A program made the translations under genes and the position numbers. Shown here one piece after another: positions 1 to 9,086 of a stretch of 64,000 nucleotides of DNA. Source of the stretch: an uncultured Pelagibacteraceae bacterium (GTDB lineage Bacteria > Pseudomonadota > Alphaproteobacteria > Pelagibacterales > Pelagibacteraceae); NCBI GenBank assembly GCA_902585415.1, contig CACIDN010000001.1, positions 115,001-179,000 of the forward strand, written 5' to 3'. The first letter of the stretch is position 1, and every line of letters begins with the position of its first letter. Under the pieces are notes generated by a model that saw only the letters and a list, made by a program, of their open reading frames with translations, made no database searches and was not told the origin of the DNA.

Positions 1-2
1 TT

Positions 3-491
3 AAAAGTAAAAAAATAATTTTTCTAATCGAAAAGAAACCTTTAGGCACAGCTGGTTGTTTAAAATTACTAACTAAAGAAATCAAAAATTTACTAATAAT
101 AAATTCTGATATAATTTTTAATTTCGATTTAAATATACTTTTAAAATTTCATTACAAGATGAAAAACTTTTTAACTGTTGCTTGTCAGCAAATTGAGACC
201 AAAATCCCATTTGGTGTTATAAAAAATAATAAGTTTCAAATAAAAAAAATCAATGAAAAGCCATCATTTAATTATCTTATTAATTCAGGAATTTATTTAA
301 CAAATTCAAAAATTACAAATTTTCTCAACAGAGGTATTCAAAGTTTAGATATGCCTGACTTAATAAATAAATTAATTCATAAAAATGAAAAAGTAGGTCT
401 TTTCCCTCTTAAAGAAAATATTATAGATTTTGGAACCCAAGAGAACTTGGAAATAGCAAAAAAAGATTTTAAAAAATATTTTTATGGCTAA
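3..491 (+). CDS. Sugar-phosphate nucleotidyltransferase, 5'-truncated by window edge
   Basis: The 159..491 ORF extends upstream in frame to the window edge (KSKKIIFLIEKKPLGTAGCLKLLTKEIKNLLIINSDIIFNFDLN...). 'PLGTAG' and 'INSDIIFNFD' are NTP_transferase motifs. Confidence 0.75.
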   Translation, partial: KSKKIIFLIEKKPLGTAGCLKLLTKEIKNLLIINSDIIFNFDLNILLKFHYKMKNFLTVACQQIETKIPFGVIKNNKFQIKKINEKPSFNYLINSGIYLTNSKITNFLNRGIQSLDMPDLINKLIHKNEKVGLFPLKENIIDFGTQENLEIAKKDFKKYFYG

Positions 492-1599
492 AATACCTTA
501 TTTTGTACCTGATATAAGCGCAAAAGAGATTGGAGCAGTTAATAAAGTACTTTGTTCAAGATGGATTTCAGCTGGAAATATTCTATCAGAATGTGAAAGA
601 AAGTTTGAAAAAAAACTAAATGTTAACAAAGGTCATTGCGTAGGTGTTTCTAGTGGTTACTCAGCACTTTACCTATCAATGTTATTAGCTGGAATAAAAA
701 AAAATGATATTGTTTTAATGCCAAATATAAATTTTGTAGCATCCATGAATGCCGCTAAGCAACTTAATGCAAGAATTAAGCTAGTTGACTCTGAAAGTAA
801 ATTTAATCCAAATATTTCAATTAATGATTTAAAAAAAAAATTATCTAGTAAAGTAAAAGCAATAATTGTTATGCATTATGGTGGCTATCCTTGCGATATG
901 CATGAATTATTAAAACTAAAAAAAAAATATAACTTTATTTTAATTGAAGACTCATGCCATGCAATATTCAGCAAATATCAAGGAAAAACATTAGGAAGTT
1001 TTGGAGATTTTTCTGCATTTAGCTTTTATGCTAATAAAAATATAACAAGTGGTGAGGGCGGAATGTTGTACTGCAAAAAAGCTAAAGATGTTAAAAGAGC
1101 CAAGCTTCTCAAAAATCATGGCCTTAACACAAATAGTTTTTTGCATAAAAATCAAAGCTTTCATGCTAGGTACGATATAAAAGAAACAGGTTTTAATTTT
1201 AGACTTGATGACTTAAGAGCTTCCTTATTATCAACTCAATTAGATAATATAGAAAAAAAAAATAAAATTCGTTATAAGATATTTTTAGAATATAAAAAAA
1301 ATCTAAAAAAAAATAAAAAAATAAATATACTATTTTCAGAATACTCTACAAATGAATATTCTAGACATCTATTTGTTATAAAAACTAATTTTAAAAAATT
1401 ACTTGAGAAAAAACTGAAAAAAAATGGTATTAGTTATAGTTGTCATTATAAGCCGATTAGTTATTTGTCAGCTTATAAAAATAAGGAAAAATTTCCTAAT
1501 TCAAAAAATTTGTTTGAAACAATTATTTCGCTCCCAATTTATCCAAAACTAACAAAAAATAAAATTAGTAAGATTTGTGATATTATTAATTCAATCTAA
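484..1599 (+). CDS. DegT/DnrJ/EryC1/StrS-family aminotransferase
   Basis: 371 aa; 'GVSSGYSALYLSMLLAGIKKNDIVLMPNINFVASMNA', 'LIEDSCHAIFSKYQGKTLGSFGDFSAFSFYANKNITSGEGG' PLP-Lys region. Confidence 0.88.
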   Translation: MAKIPYFVPDISAKEIGAVNKVLCSRWISAGNILSECERKFEKKLNVNKGHCVGVSSGYSALYLSMLLAGIKKNDIVLMPNINFVASMNAAKQLNARIKLVDSESKFNPNISINDLKKKLSSKVKAIIVMHYGGYPCDMHELLKLKKKYNFILIEDSCHAIFSKYQGKTLGSFGDFSAFSFYANKNITSGEGGMLYCKKAKDVKRAKLLKNHGLNTNSFLHKNQSFHARYDIKETGFNFRLDDLRASLLSTQLDNIEKKNKIRYKIFLEYKKNLKKNKKINILFSEYSTNEYSRHLFVIKTNFKKLLEKKLKKNGISYSCHYKPISYLSAYKNKEKFPNSKNLFETIISLPIYPKLTKNKISKICDIINSI

Positions 1600-2524
1600 A
1601 AAGATTGTTAAAGTCTGATTTAATATATTTTATATTTAATCTTAAATTTTTGTTTTTAATATTTTTAGTATTTAAATTTAGTAAATTTACTATATTTGCT
1701 TTAAATGAGATTTTATTATTATAAATTTGAATAATTTTTTTTTTTAATAAAAATTTTGCGTTAAGAATTTCTTGAGAATTAGATGGGAATACTAAACATT
1801 TCTTTTTTTCCACTACCATTTCTAACATAGTATTACCTCCATTTGTAATAATATTGTTGTGGGTGTTGATTAAATTTTTTAAAGTTTTTTCATTATTTTT
1901 ATGAAAATAAAAATTATTATAATTTTTATATTTTCTTATTATACCGCGTCCTAAGTAAAAATTAAATTTATATTTTTTATTAATATTTTCACGATTCATT
2001 AAATTTATTATTTTTTTAAAATTACCTTTTATATCAGAACCACCTAAAAAAATGAGAAAATTATTTTTTTTTATCTTTTTAGAATTAAGTTTCATATTCA
2101 AAAATTTTGATAGCCTAAAATTTGCTGAATTAACATGATTATTTGAATATTTTAAATAACCTAAATTGGTTGTTATTCTTAAGTATTTTTTTGAATTATT
2201 ATATTTATTAAAGTCGTCAAAAATAATAATTTTTTTTGCTAATTCAAAATATTTAAATTGGCGCTTAATGTATTTAAATTTGTCAAAAATAATAATACTT
2301 TTGTCAATTTTAAACTTATTAAAGAATAATTTATTTAAATTTAATGATTTAAATTTATGTTTTTTAAGAATTTCTCTAACATAATTTGGATTTTCTAAAA
2401 CAAAAAAACATTTAAATCCTTTTTTTCTTAGAAACTTTGCTATTTCCAAACATCTAAAGAAATGACCGAAAGAAATATTTTTTTTTGGCTCAGCATGAGT
2501 TATAAAATAAATATAATTATCCAC
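1586..2524 (-). CDS. PseG-like UDP-sugar hydrolase / GT28-like protein
   Basis: ORF given as 1586..2578; likely GTG start near 2524 (VDNYIYFITHAEPKKNISFGHFFRCLEIAKFL). 'GHFFRC' and 'NIITNGGNTMLEMV' resemble PseG/MurG-like folds. Confidence 0.65.
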   Translation of the reverse strand: MDNYIYFITHAEPKKNISFGHFFRCLEIAKFLRKKGFKCFFVLENPNYVREILKKHKFKSLNLNKLFFNKFKIDKSIIIFDKFKYIKRQFKYFELAKKIIIFDDFNKYNNSKKYLRITTNLGYLKYSNNHVNSANFRLSKFLNMKLNSKKIKKNNFLIFLGGSDIKGNFKKIINLMNRENINKKYKFNFYLGRGIIRKYKNYNNFYFHKNNEKTLKNLINTHNNIITNGGNTMLEMVVEKKKCLVFPSNSQEILNAKFLLKKKIIQIYNNKISFKANIVNLLNLNTKNIKNKNLRLNIKYIKSDFNNLFRLN

Positions 2525-2548
2525 TTTCGTTATGTTATAGTAAAAAAC

Positions 2549-3223
2549 ATGAAAAAAGATATAGTAATTTGCATTCAAGTAAGGTCACTTTCAAAAAGAT
2601 TGAAAAACAAGTGGAAAAAAAAAATAAATGGAAAATCAATTTTGCAATTAACTTTAGATAGATCAAAATTAATTAGTAAAAAATATCCTATATACGTTCT
2701 TACTTCAAAAAATAAGTCTGATGACAAAATTGAACTATACTGTAAAAAAAAGAAAATAAAAATTTTCAGAGGCGATCATAATAATGTACTTAAAAGGTAT
2801 ATAAGTTTCTTAGAGACTCACAGTTTTAAAACAATAGTCAGGATGACGGCGGATAATATATTTACCGATATATATAACACAAAAAAACTCATTAAATTAC
2901 ACTTAAATCGGGGTGCACACTACAGCTCTAATCATAATGAATACTTACCTAAAGGAATGGGGGTAGATATTTTTGAAACGTCGAAATTAATACAATTAAA
3001 AAAATATAATTTAACAAAATATGATCAGGAGCATTTAAATTCATACTTTATTAGAAATAAAAAAAAATTTAAAACAATTTTTTATAAAGCAAATAGCAAA
3101 CTGTATAATCTCAATTTATCAATCGATACATCTGATGATTATAAATTTGTTAAGAGAAATTATGCCTTACTAAAAAAAATAAAAACAAGCAAGGAATTAA
3201 AAAATTTAGTTTTTAAGAATTAA
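2549..3223 (+). CDS. Cytidylyltransferase (SpsF/NeuA/PseF-like)
   Basis: ORF 2462..3223 with probable ATG at 2549 (MKKDIVICIQVRSLSKRLKNKWKKKINGKSILQLTLDR...FRGDHNNVLKRY...VRMTADNIF). Confidence 0.75.
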   Translation: MKKDIVICIQVRSLSKRLKNKWKKKINGKSILQLTLDRSKLISKKYPIYVLTSKNKSDDKIELYCKKKKIKIFRGDHNNVLKRYISFLETHSFKTIVRMTADNIFTDIYNTKKLIKLHLNRGAHYSSNHNEYLPKGMGVDIFETSKLIQLKKYNLTKYDQEHLNSYFIRNKKKFKTIFYKANSKLYNLNLSIDTSDDYKFVKRNYALLKKIKTSKELKNLVFKN

Positions 3224-3233
3224 CAAAGTTATA

Positions 3234-4514
3234 TTAACCATTTCTCCAGGTATGATTTTCCCATTTCATAGTCTCTAGATTCCATTCATCAGGGACGTAA
3301 GTAACACCTCTTTTTTTCATACCATGTCTACAATTTTGACAACCTGGATTTATTTCACATCTTCTATTACTTTGGTGCAAACTTCGAATATTTTTTAATT
3401 TTGCACAATTCCATGCTTGCTTAAGAGTCATTTCTTCAAACTCTAACTCAAAGGACCTATGATTTTTAATTATCCTTTTCACAGGCGAACCTTTATATCT
3501 CCCCAATGTTAGACCTTCCTCTTCATTATGCGCACCTGTACATGGTAAAATTGTTCCATTTGCAGAAACCGTTAATCTTTGAAAAGGATATGAGCAAGCC
3601 CACTCAGGTTTGACTTCTTCATCTGGAACTGTTTCAAATCTAAAATCTAAAATTTCATTTACTGTTACCCAATTCACACCGTTTGAATACATATAATCTG
3701 CATATTCTTTATGATTTTTATAAATGGATGGGAAAATTGCATTCGTTCTTATTTGAGGAGTTTTAGAATTAAATTTTTTTTTAACTTTAGTTAAAATTCT
3801 TATACTTTTAGATACTTCTTCAAAAGCATTAAAACTTTTATCATTTTTTTTATTTCTTGGAGTCCTTATCTTATTGTACTCTTTCCCTAATCCATCAATT
3901 GAATAATTAATCCAACTTAATTTTGATTTAACCAAAGTTTCAGCTAATTTTTCATCTATTAACTGTCCATGGGTAAGGCAACTTTTTTCTAAAATATTTT
4001 TTTTATTTGCATACTCAATTGCATCACCAAATGTTTTTATTTTGCCATTGTCATCTTTTACTCTATATAAAGTAGACTCACCTCTCCAGCTGAATAAAAT
4101 TGAAAACACACCTATTTCTGCACATTCATCAATTATATTTGTAACAATTTTCCAAGGTAACATCCTAGATGCACCAACAACACTCTCTTGAAATTCATCT
4201 GTAATTGTATAGCACATAGTACAACCCAAATTACAAGTACTCACTAATTCTATAACCACAGCTAATGGAGCATCGCCAGGGTCAAATTCTTTTGCTCTTC
4301 TGTACCATTCTTCTCTATAAAACTTATATTTGTTTTTATCTTTTGGATTAAGATTTAAACTATCAAAAAACTGTTTTTGTATATCTTCTTTACCAAAACT
4401 GTATTGAGACTCATTCACTGTTACTAAATCATTTATATTATCCCATTTTTTTTTTTCTGACTCCTCTCGAGGGTAAAGACCAATTTTAATTGCGGAGCCA
4501 AATTTTTCACTCAT
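3234..4514 (-). CDS. Radical SAM/SPASM domain protein
   Basis: 426 aa; CX3CX2C motif 'STCNLGCTMCYT'; C-terminal Cys-rich SPASM region 'CSYPFQRLTVSANGTILPC...CEINPGCQNCRHG'. Confidence 0.9.
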   Translation of the reverse strand: MSEKFGSAIKIGLYPREESEKKKWDNINDLVTVNESQYSFGKEDIQKQFFDSLNLNPKDKNKYKFYREEWYRRAKEFDPGDAPLAVVIELVSTCNLGCTMCYTITDEFQESVVGASRMLPWKIVTNIIDECAEIGVFSILFSWRGESTLYRVKDDNGKIKTFGDAIEYANKKNILEKSCLTHGQLIDEKLAETLVKSKLSWINYSIDGLGKEYNKIRTPRNKKNDKSFNAFEEVSKSIRILTKVKKKFNSKTPQIRTNAIFPSIYKNHKEYADYMYSNGVNWVTVNEILDFRFETVPDEEVKPEWACSYPFQRLTVSANGTILPCTGAHNEEEGLTLGRYKGSPVKRIIKNHRSFELEFEEMTLKQAWNCAKLKNIRSLHQSNRRCEINPGCQNCRHGMKKRGVTYVPDEWNLETMKWENHTWRNG

Positions 4515-4573
4515 GATTTATTAATAATTTTTTTAGTATTTTTATAATAATTATAATAAGTTGTAAATAATAT

Positions 4574-5257
4574 ATGAGTAAAGTATTTATCCATCAACCT
4601 GATTTTTGTCCATGGCTTAATTTTTTTATGAGGGCCAAACATTCAGATTATTTTGTAGTGCTAGACAACGTCCAATTTAATAGAAGAGGCTGGTTTAATA
4701 GGGATATTATAAAAACAAAAAGTGGAGCCTACAAAATTACGATTCCTATAAAAAAAGAACCAAGAGATAGTTTACTCATAAAAAATGTTAAATTTAGTAA
4801 TTATGATGATTGGAAAACAGTCTTTTTTAAAACTCTAGAAGTAAATTATTCAAAATCAAAATTTTTTCGTGAAAATATATTAATCTTAAATAATTTGTTT
4901 AATGAAGACTTTGTTTATTTAATCGATTTAAACATTAAATTAATAAATTATTTCTTTTCAATTTTTAGCATTAAAACTAAATTGATATTTTCTAGTGAAT
5001 TAAGATTGAGTAGTTATAAAAATAAATTAATAGTTGATATTTGTAATAAATTAAATTGTAAAGAGTATATTACCGGAAAAGGATCTGATGATTATTTAGA
5101 CCTTGATGAATTTAAAAAAAATAATATATCCTTAAATCAAGATGTTAATTTTAATGATAAATATTTACAAATCAATGGCACTTTTATGAGAGATTTATCG
5201 GTTCTTGACTTCTATTTTAATTGTTATGATAAAAAAAATAAAACAAATATAATTTGA
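4574..5257 (+). CDS. WbqC family protein
   Basis: 227 aa; 'IHQPDFCPWLNFFMRAKHSDYFVVLDNVQFNRRGWFNRDII' is the WbqC N-terminal signature. Confidence 0.85.
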   Translation: MSKVFIHQPDFCPWLNFFMRAKHSDYFVVLDNVQFNRRGWFNRDIIKTKSGAYKITIPIKKEPRDSLLIKNVKFSNYDDWKTVFFKTLEVNYSKSKFFRENILILNNLFNEDFVYLIDLNIKLINYFFSIFSIKTKLIFSSELRLSSYKNKLIVDICNKLNCKEYITGKGSDDYLDLDEFKKNNISLNQDVNFNDKYLQINGTFMRDLSVLDFYFNCYDKKNKTNII

Positions 5258-5259
5258 TA

Positions 5260-5898
5260 ATGTTAAAGAAAGCTATATTTTTTGGTGCACACGATGATGA
5301 TGTAGAAATAGGATGTGCTGGAACTGCGATAAAACTAAAAAAAAAAAAATTCAAAATTTATAAAGTTATTATTAGTAGCTCAGGTTTTAAGGATGAGTAT
5401 GGGAAAACTCTTAGACAAAATGATATCGCAGAAAAAGAAGCTTTAAGAGCAAATAAAATTATTGGTTTTAACGAATGTATAAATTTAAATGAAAAAACAA
5501 ATGAAATTATTGTCAATGATTTACTCAAAAGTAAAATTTTAAAAATTATTAATAGAATAAATCCATCTCATATATTTGTACATTGGTCCGGGGATGTTCA
5601 TCATGATCATAGAGTTGTGAGTGAGTTAGTTCTTGGATTATCAAAAAGGATAGAAAATGTTTATTTGTATAGAAGTAATTTTTTTAAGAGCAAAAAGGAA
5701 TTTAATGGAAATATCTATATTGATATAAGTAAAGAATATAAAAAAAAAATTAGCTCAATTAAACAATATAAAACTGAATTAAAAAGAGTTAAAAATTCCT
5801 GGCTTAAAATGGTTGAAAATGAAAATAAAATAAATGGGTATAGATCTGGTTGTAAGTATGCTGAATGTTTTGAAGTGATTAGGTCTAAGATTCTCTGA
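5260..5898 (+). CDS. PIG-L family deacetylase
   Basis: 'FFGAHDDDVEIGCAGTAIKLKK' (AHxDD motif) and 'HWSGDVHHDHRVVSELV'. ATG at 5260 preferred over the TTG at 5254. Confidence 0.88.
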   Translation: MLKKAIFFGAHDDDVEIGCAGTAIKLKKKKFKIYKVIISSSGFKDEYGKTLRQNDIAEKEALRANKIIGFNECINLNEKTNEIIVNDLLKSKILKIINRINPSHIFVHWSGDVHHDHRVVSELVLGLSKRIENVYLYRSNFFKSKKEFNGNIYIDISKEYKKKISSIKQYKTELKRVKNSWLKMVENENKINGYRSGCKYAECFEVIRSKIL

Positions 5899-6872
5899 TG
5901 AAATTTAAATTACCTTTTATTATTGCTGAAATAGGAATTAACCACGATGGAAAGTTCTCTTTAGCTAAAAAATTAATTAAGATGGCAAAAAAGGGTGGGG
6001 CCGACGCAGTCAAGTTTCAATTATTTGATCCAGGTGACCTTTATTTAAAAAAGTCACAAAACTTTAAAATATTAAAAAAATTTTCTTTAAATAAAAAGGA
6101 AATTAAAAAATTAAGAGATTATTCTAGAAAAATTAATATAAAATTTTTTTGTACCGCTTTTAGCTATGAGGGAGTTAAATTTTTAAAAAAAATTAATATA
6201 GATGCATTAAAAATAGCATCAATGGATAACATAAATCACAGTTTGATTAAGAAATCTCTTAAAATAAATAAACCTGTAATTATATCTACTGGAATGCTAA
6301 ATTTAAGAAACTTAAAAAAAGTATTAAATAAATATTCTAAAAATAAAAATATATTTTTTTTACATTGTATATCAAACTATCCTAACAAAGATAAGGACAA
6401 AGGTTTTGAAGTATTCAGGCTTTTTAAACAGTACCAAAAAAGAAATAAGGCATTTGGTTTTTCTGACCACTCAGAGGGCAATGATTCATGTAAAATTGCA
6501 ATTGCAAAAGGAGCAAAAATAATTGAGAAACATTTTACATTGAAAAAAAGAAATTATTTTGATCATTCTCATTCAATGGACTACGAGGATTTGATAAATT
6601 TAAATACTTTTAAAAATACCTATTTAAAACAGACTAATTTTAAAAATTATTTAAATAAAAGGTCTGATTTATTAAATCAAAAATTATATAGAAGGGGGAT
6701 TTATGCAAAAAAGACAATAAATTCTGGGACGGTCTTATCCTTTAATAACATCAGTTATGTTAGGCCTCTTAATAATCAAACATACATGGATTTAAATGAA
6801 GTAATTGGAAAAAAAATAAAAAAAAAAGTTTTAAAGAATTCCCAAATAATTAAAAAAAATTTAATTAAGTGA
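5898..6872 (+). CDS. N-acetylneuraminate synthase (NeuB) family protein with C-terminal SAF-like domain
   Basis: 'FIIAEIGINHDGKFSLAKKLIKMAKKGGADAVKFQLF', 'FGFSDHSEG', 'IIEKHFTLKK', SAF-like 'RRGIYAKKTINSGTVLSFNNISYVRP'. Confidence 0.88.
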   Translation: MKFKLPFIIAEIGINHDGKFSLAKKLIKMAKKGGADAVKFQLFDPGDLYLKKSQNFKILKKFSLNKKEIKKLRDYSRKINIKFFCTAFSYEGVKFLKKINIDALKIASMDNINHSLIKKSLKINKPVIISTGMLNLRNLKKVLNKYSKNKNIFFLHCISNYPNKDKDKGFEVFRLFKQYQKRNKAFGFSDHSEGNDSCKIAIAKGAKIIEKHFTLKKRNYFDHSHSMDYEDLINLNTFKNTYLKQTNFKNYLNKRSDLLNQKLYRRGIYAKKTINSGTVLSFNNISYVRPLNNQTYMDLNEVIGKKIKKKVLKNSQIIKKNLIK

Positions 6873-7531
6873 ATAAATTATTATTTATTACTCCAATTGA
6901 TAAAAAAAATTTTAAGAAAACTTTGGGTATATTAAACAATCTTAAATATACATTTAAAAATCCAAAAAAAAAATTTGATGTTAAATTTATAAGTAAAAAT
7001 TATAAAAAATTTAATTTCCTAATTAGTTATGCTAGTGGATTAATTATAACACAAAATTTAATTAATCATTTTAATCCTTTAAATATTATTAATTTTCATC
7101 CAGCGACTCCAAAGTTTAGAGGAAGAGATAGCCAGCATTTTGCCGCATATTTAAGAGAAAAAAAGTTTGGTGGAACAGTGCATTATCTTAAAAGTAAAAT
7201 TGATAGTGGAAAAATTATAGATGTAAAAGTTTTTAGAATGAAAAAAAACTCAAGTCATTATGAATACCATAATAAAGCTCTTAAAGCATTAAATTTTTTA
7301 TTAAAAAAAAATATTAAAAAAATTTTAGCAAATAAAAAATTTAAAAAAAGTAAATACAAGTGGTCAAAAAAAATTTATAAAAGATCTGATTTGTTAAAAA
7401 TGCTAAAAATACCTTATGGAATAAAAAAAAAGGATTTTGATCATGTCTACAGATCTTTTTTTACTCATGATAAGTTGTCCTTGTATACTGAATTAAATAA
7501 AAAAAAATATTTTATTAATAATAAAAAATAA
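6869..7531 (+). CDS. Formyltransferase family protein
   Basis: GTG start overlapping upstream stop; 'NPLNIINFHPATPKFRGRDSQHFAAY...GGTVHYLKSKIDSGKII' is the formyl_trans_N signature. Confidence 0.82.
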   Translation: MNKLLFITPIDKKNFKKTLGILNNLKYTFKNPKKKFDVKFISKNYKKFNFLISYASGLIITQNLINHFNPLNIINFHPATPKFRGRDSQHFAAYLREKKFGGTVHYLKSKIDSGKIIDVKVFRMKKNSSHYEYHNKALKALNFLLKKNIKKILANKKFKKSKYKWSKKIYKRSDLLKMLKIPYGIKKKDFDHVYRSFFTHDKLSLYTELNKKKYFINNKK

Positions 7532-7569
7532 TTAATAAAGCAGATAATCCACAGGTAAATTGAAAATTC

Positions 7570-7598
7570 TTGATTTACAAATAATTATTGACTATAAA
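7570..7598 (+). promoter_or_regulatory. Candidate sigma70-type promoter upstream of radical SAM gene
   Basis: TTGATT (7570-7575), 17-nt spacer, TATAAA (7593-7598), 45 nt before ATG 7643. AT-rich background lowers specificity. Confidence 0.35.
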
Positions 7599-7642
7599 AA
7601 TAAATAGTATAAATCACTTCTAAATTAAGTATAATTAAATAT

Positions 7643-8734
7643 ATGTTTAATCTCAACTTTGGAAGAAAAGCCGAAACTCCTGTTCAATATACTTTTGAGA
7701 ACTTTTTTGATCGTATAAAATACGAATTCAGAAGATCAAAAAATAAAAGGTTTTCTTATTTTATAAATAGATTGAAATGGAATTATTTCCCGCGTTTTAA
7801 TATTGTACCTAAATTTCCTCTAAATATAGACATAGAAGCTAGCTCAACATGTGAATTAAAATGTGATCATTGCTTTAGACAATACATGGATATGAGAGAA
7901 AATAGATTCATGAAGTTTGATCTTTATAAAAAAATAATCGATGAATGTGCAGAGTATAATTTATTTACATTAAAGTTTAGTATGAGGGGTGAACCAACAT
8001 CAGATAAGGAATTACCAAAAAAAGTTGCCTATGCAAAAGAAAAAGGGATAAAGGAAGTTTGGATAAATACGCATGGGGCAAATTTAAATGAAGAATATAC
8101 AAGAGAACTATTAGAAGCAAAACCAGACTGGGTAACAATATCTATCGATGGACTTGATGAAATGTATGAGAGTATTCGTAAGCCTATGAAATTTAAAACG
8201 ATAATGGAAAATGCAATTAGACTAAGAAGAATGAGAGACAATATATCACCTGATACATTTATAAATACCCAAGGTTTATGGTCCGCAATAAAACATGATC
8301 CAAAAAAGTATTTTGATACTTTCATTCCAATCTTTGATCGTGTTGCTTACAACATGGATATGAATTTTAAAGAAATTGATGTTATCCCAGACCCTGAATT
8401 TACTTGTCCAAGATTGTGGTTGAGAATGGCAATTACAAGTGAAGGTGATGTACTAAAATGTCCATCTGATTTTGAAAAAGATGAAGTTATGGGAAATGCA
8501 AAAGTTACCTCTTTGAAAAAAATTTGGGATAATGAGCAAGATAAAAATAGAAAATTGCACTTAGCAAAACGAAAAAATGAAAGTGTGCCATGTAAAAAAT
8601 GCCATCATGGTGCGAAAATATTACCAAAAAAAAATAATCTAGGAATTATGGAAGCATCTGCAACGAATTACCAGTTTAGAAAAGAATTTGAGGGTGTTGG
8701 TTTAAACAGGCAGAAACAAATAACAAGAAAATAA
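7643..8734 (+). CDS. Radical SAM/SPASM domain protein
   Basis: 363 aa; CX3CX2C 'SSTCELKCDHCFRQ'; SPASM-like 'CPRLWLRMAITSEGDVLKCPSDF...CKKCHHG'. Confidence 0.9.
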   Translation: MFNLNFGRKAETPVQYTFENFFDRIKYEFRRSKNKRFSYFINRLKWNYFPRFNIVPKFPLNIDIEASSTCELKCDHCFRQYMDMRENRFMKFDLYKKIIDECAEYNLFTLKFSMRGEPTSDKELPKKVAYAKEKGIKEVWINTHGANLNEEYTRELLEAKPDWVTISIDGLDEMYESIRKPMKFKTIMENAIRLRRMRDNISPDTFINTQGLWSAIKHDPKKYFDTFIPIFDRVAYNMDMNFKEIDVIPDPEFTCPRLWLRMAITSEGDVLKCPSDFEKDEVMGNAKVTSLKKIWDNEQDKNRKLHLAKRKNESVPCKKCHHGAKILPKKNNLGIMEASATNYQFRKEFEGVGLNRQKQITRK

Positions 8735-8735
8735 A

Positions 8736-9086
8736 TTGTACCTTAGCTTCAATTATAAAGAAGTAAACTATGAGGGTTATGGTTTAGAAATCGTATCTGA
8801 TTCAAAAAAACATATATACTTATTTTACGTAGATACCAATATTTTACCAAGATTTACAAAATTAAATCATCTTAAAAATACAAAAAATCTTAAAAGCGCA
8901 GATGTCACACTTGAATATATCAAAACAAATTTGCCCATCCATAGTACTAATTTAAATCTCTTCACGTATGAAGGGAGACAGGTTATGGAAGAATTAAGAA
9001 GTAAACATAAAGAAATTTTTTTAAATTTTGAAAAAAAAAGAGATGATGACGAAAACTTTAATTTAAAAAAATATGCAAGAAAATAA
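8736..9086 (+). CDS. Hypothetical protein (116 aa)
   Basis: TTG-started ORF 1 nt after the radical SAM stop and overlapping the next ORF by 14 nt; operonic layout. No family recognised. Confidence 0.6.
   Translation: MYLSFNYKEVNYEGYGLEIVSDSKKHIYLFYVDTNILPRFTKLNHLKNTKNLKSADVTLEYIKTNLPIHSTNLNLFTYEGRQVMEELRSKHKEIFLNFEKKRDDDENFNLKKYARK

Noticed and set aside
8029-8325. Minus-strand ORF of 98 aa inside the radical SAM gene
   Set aside because: Antisense shadow ORF; plus strand has clear SPASM-protein coding with conserved motifs.
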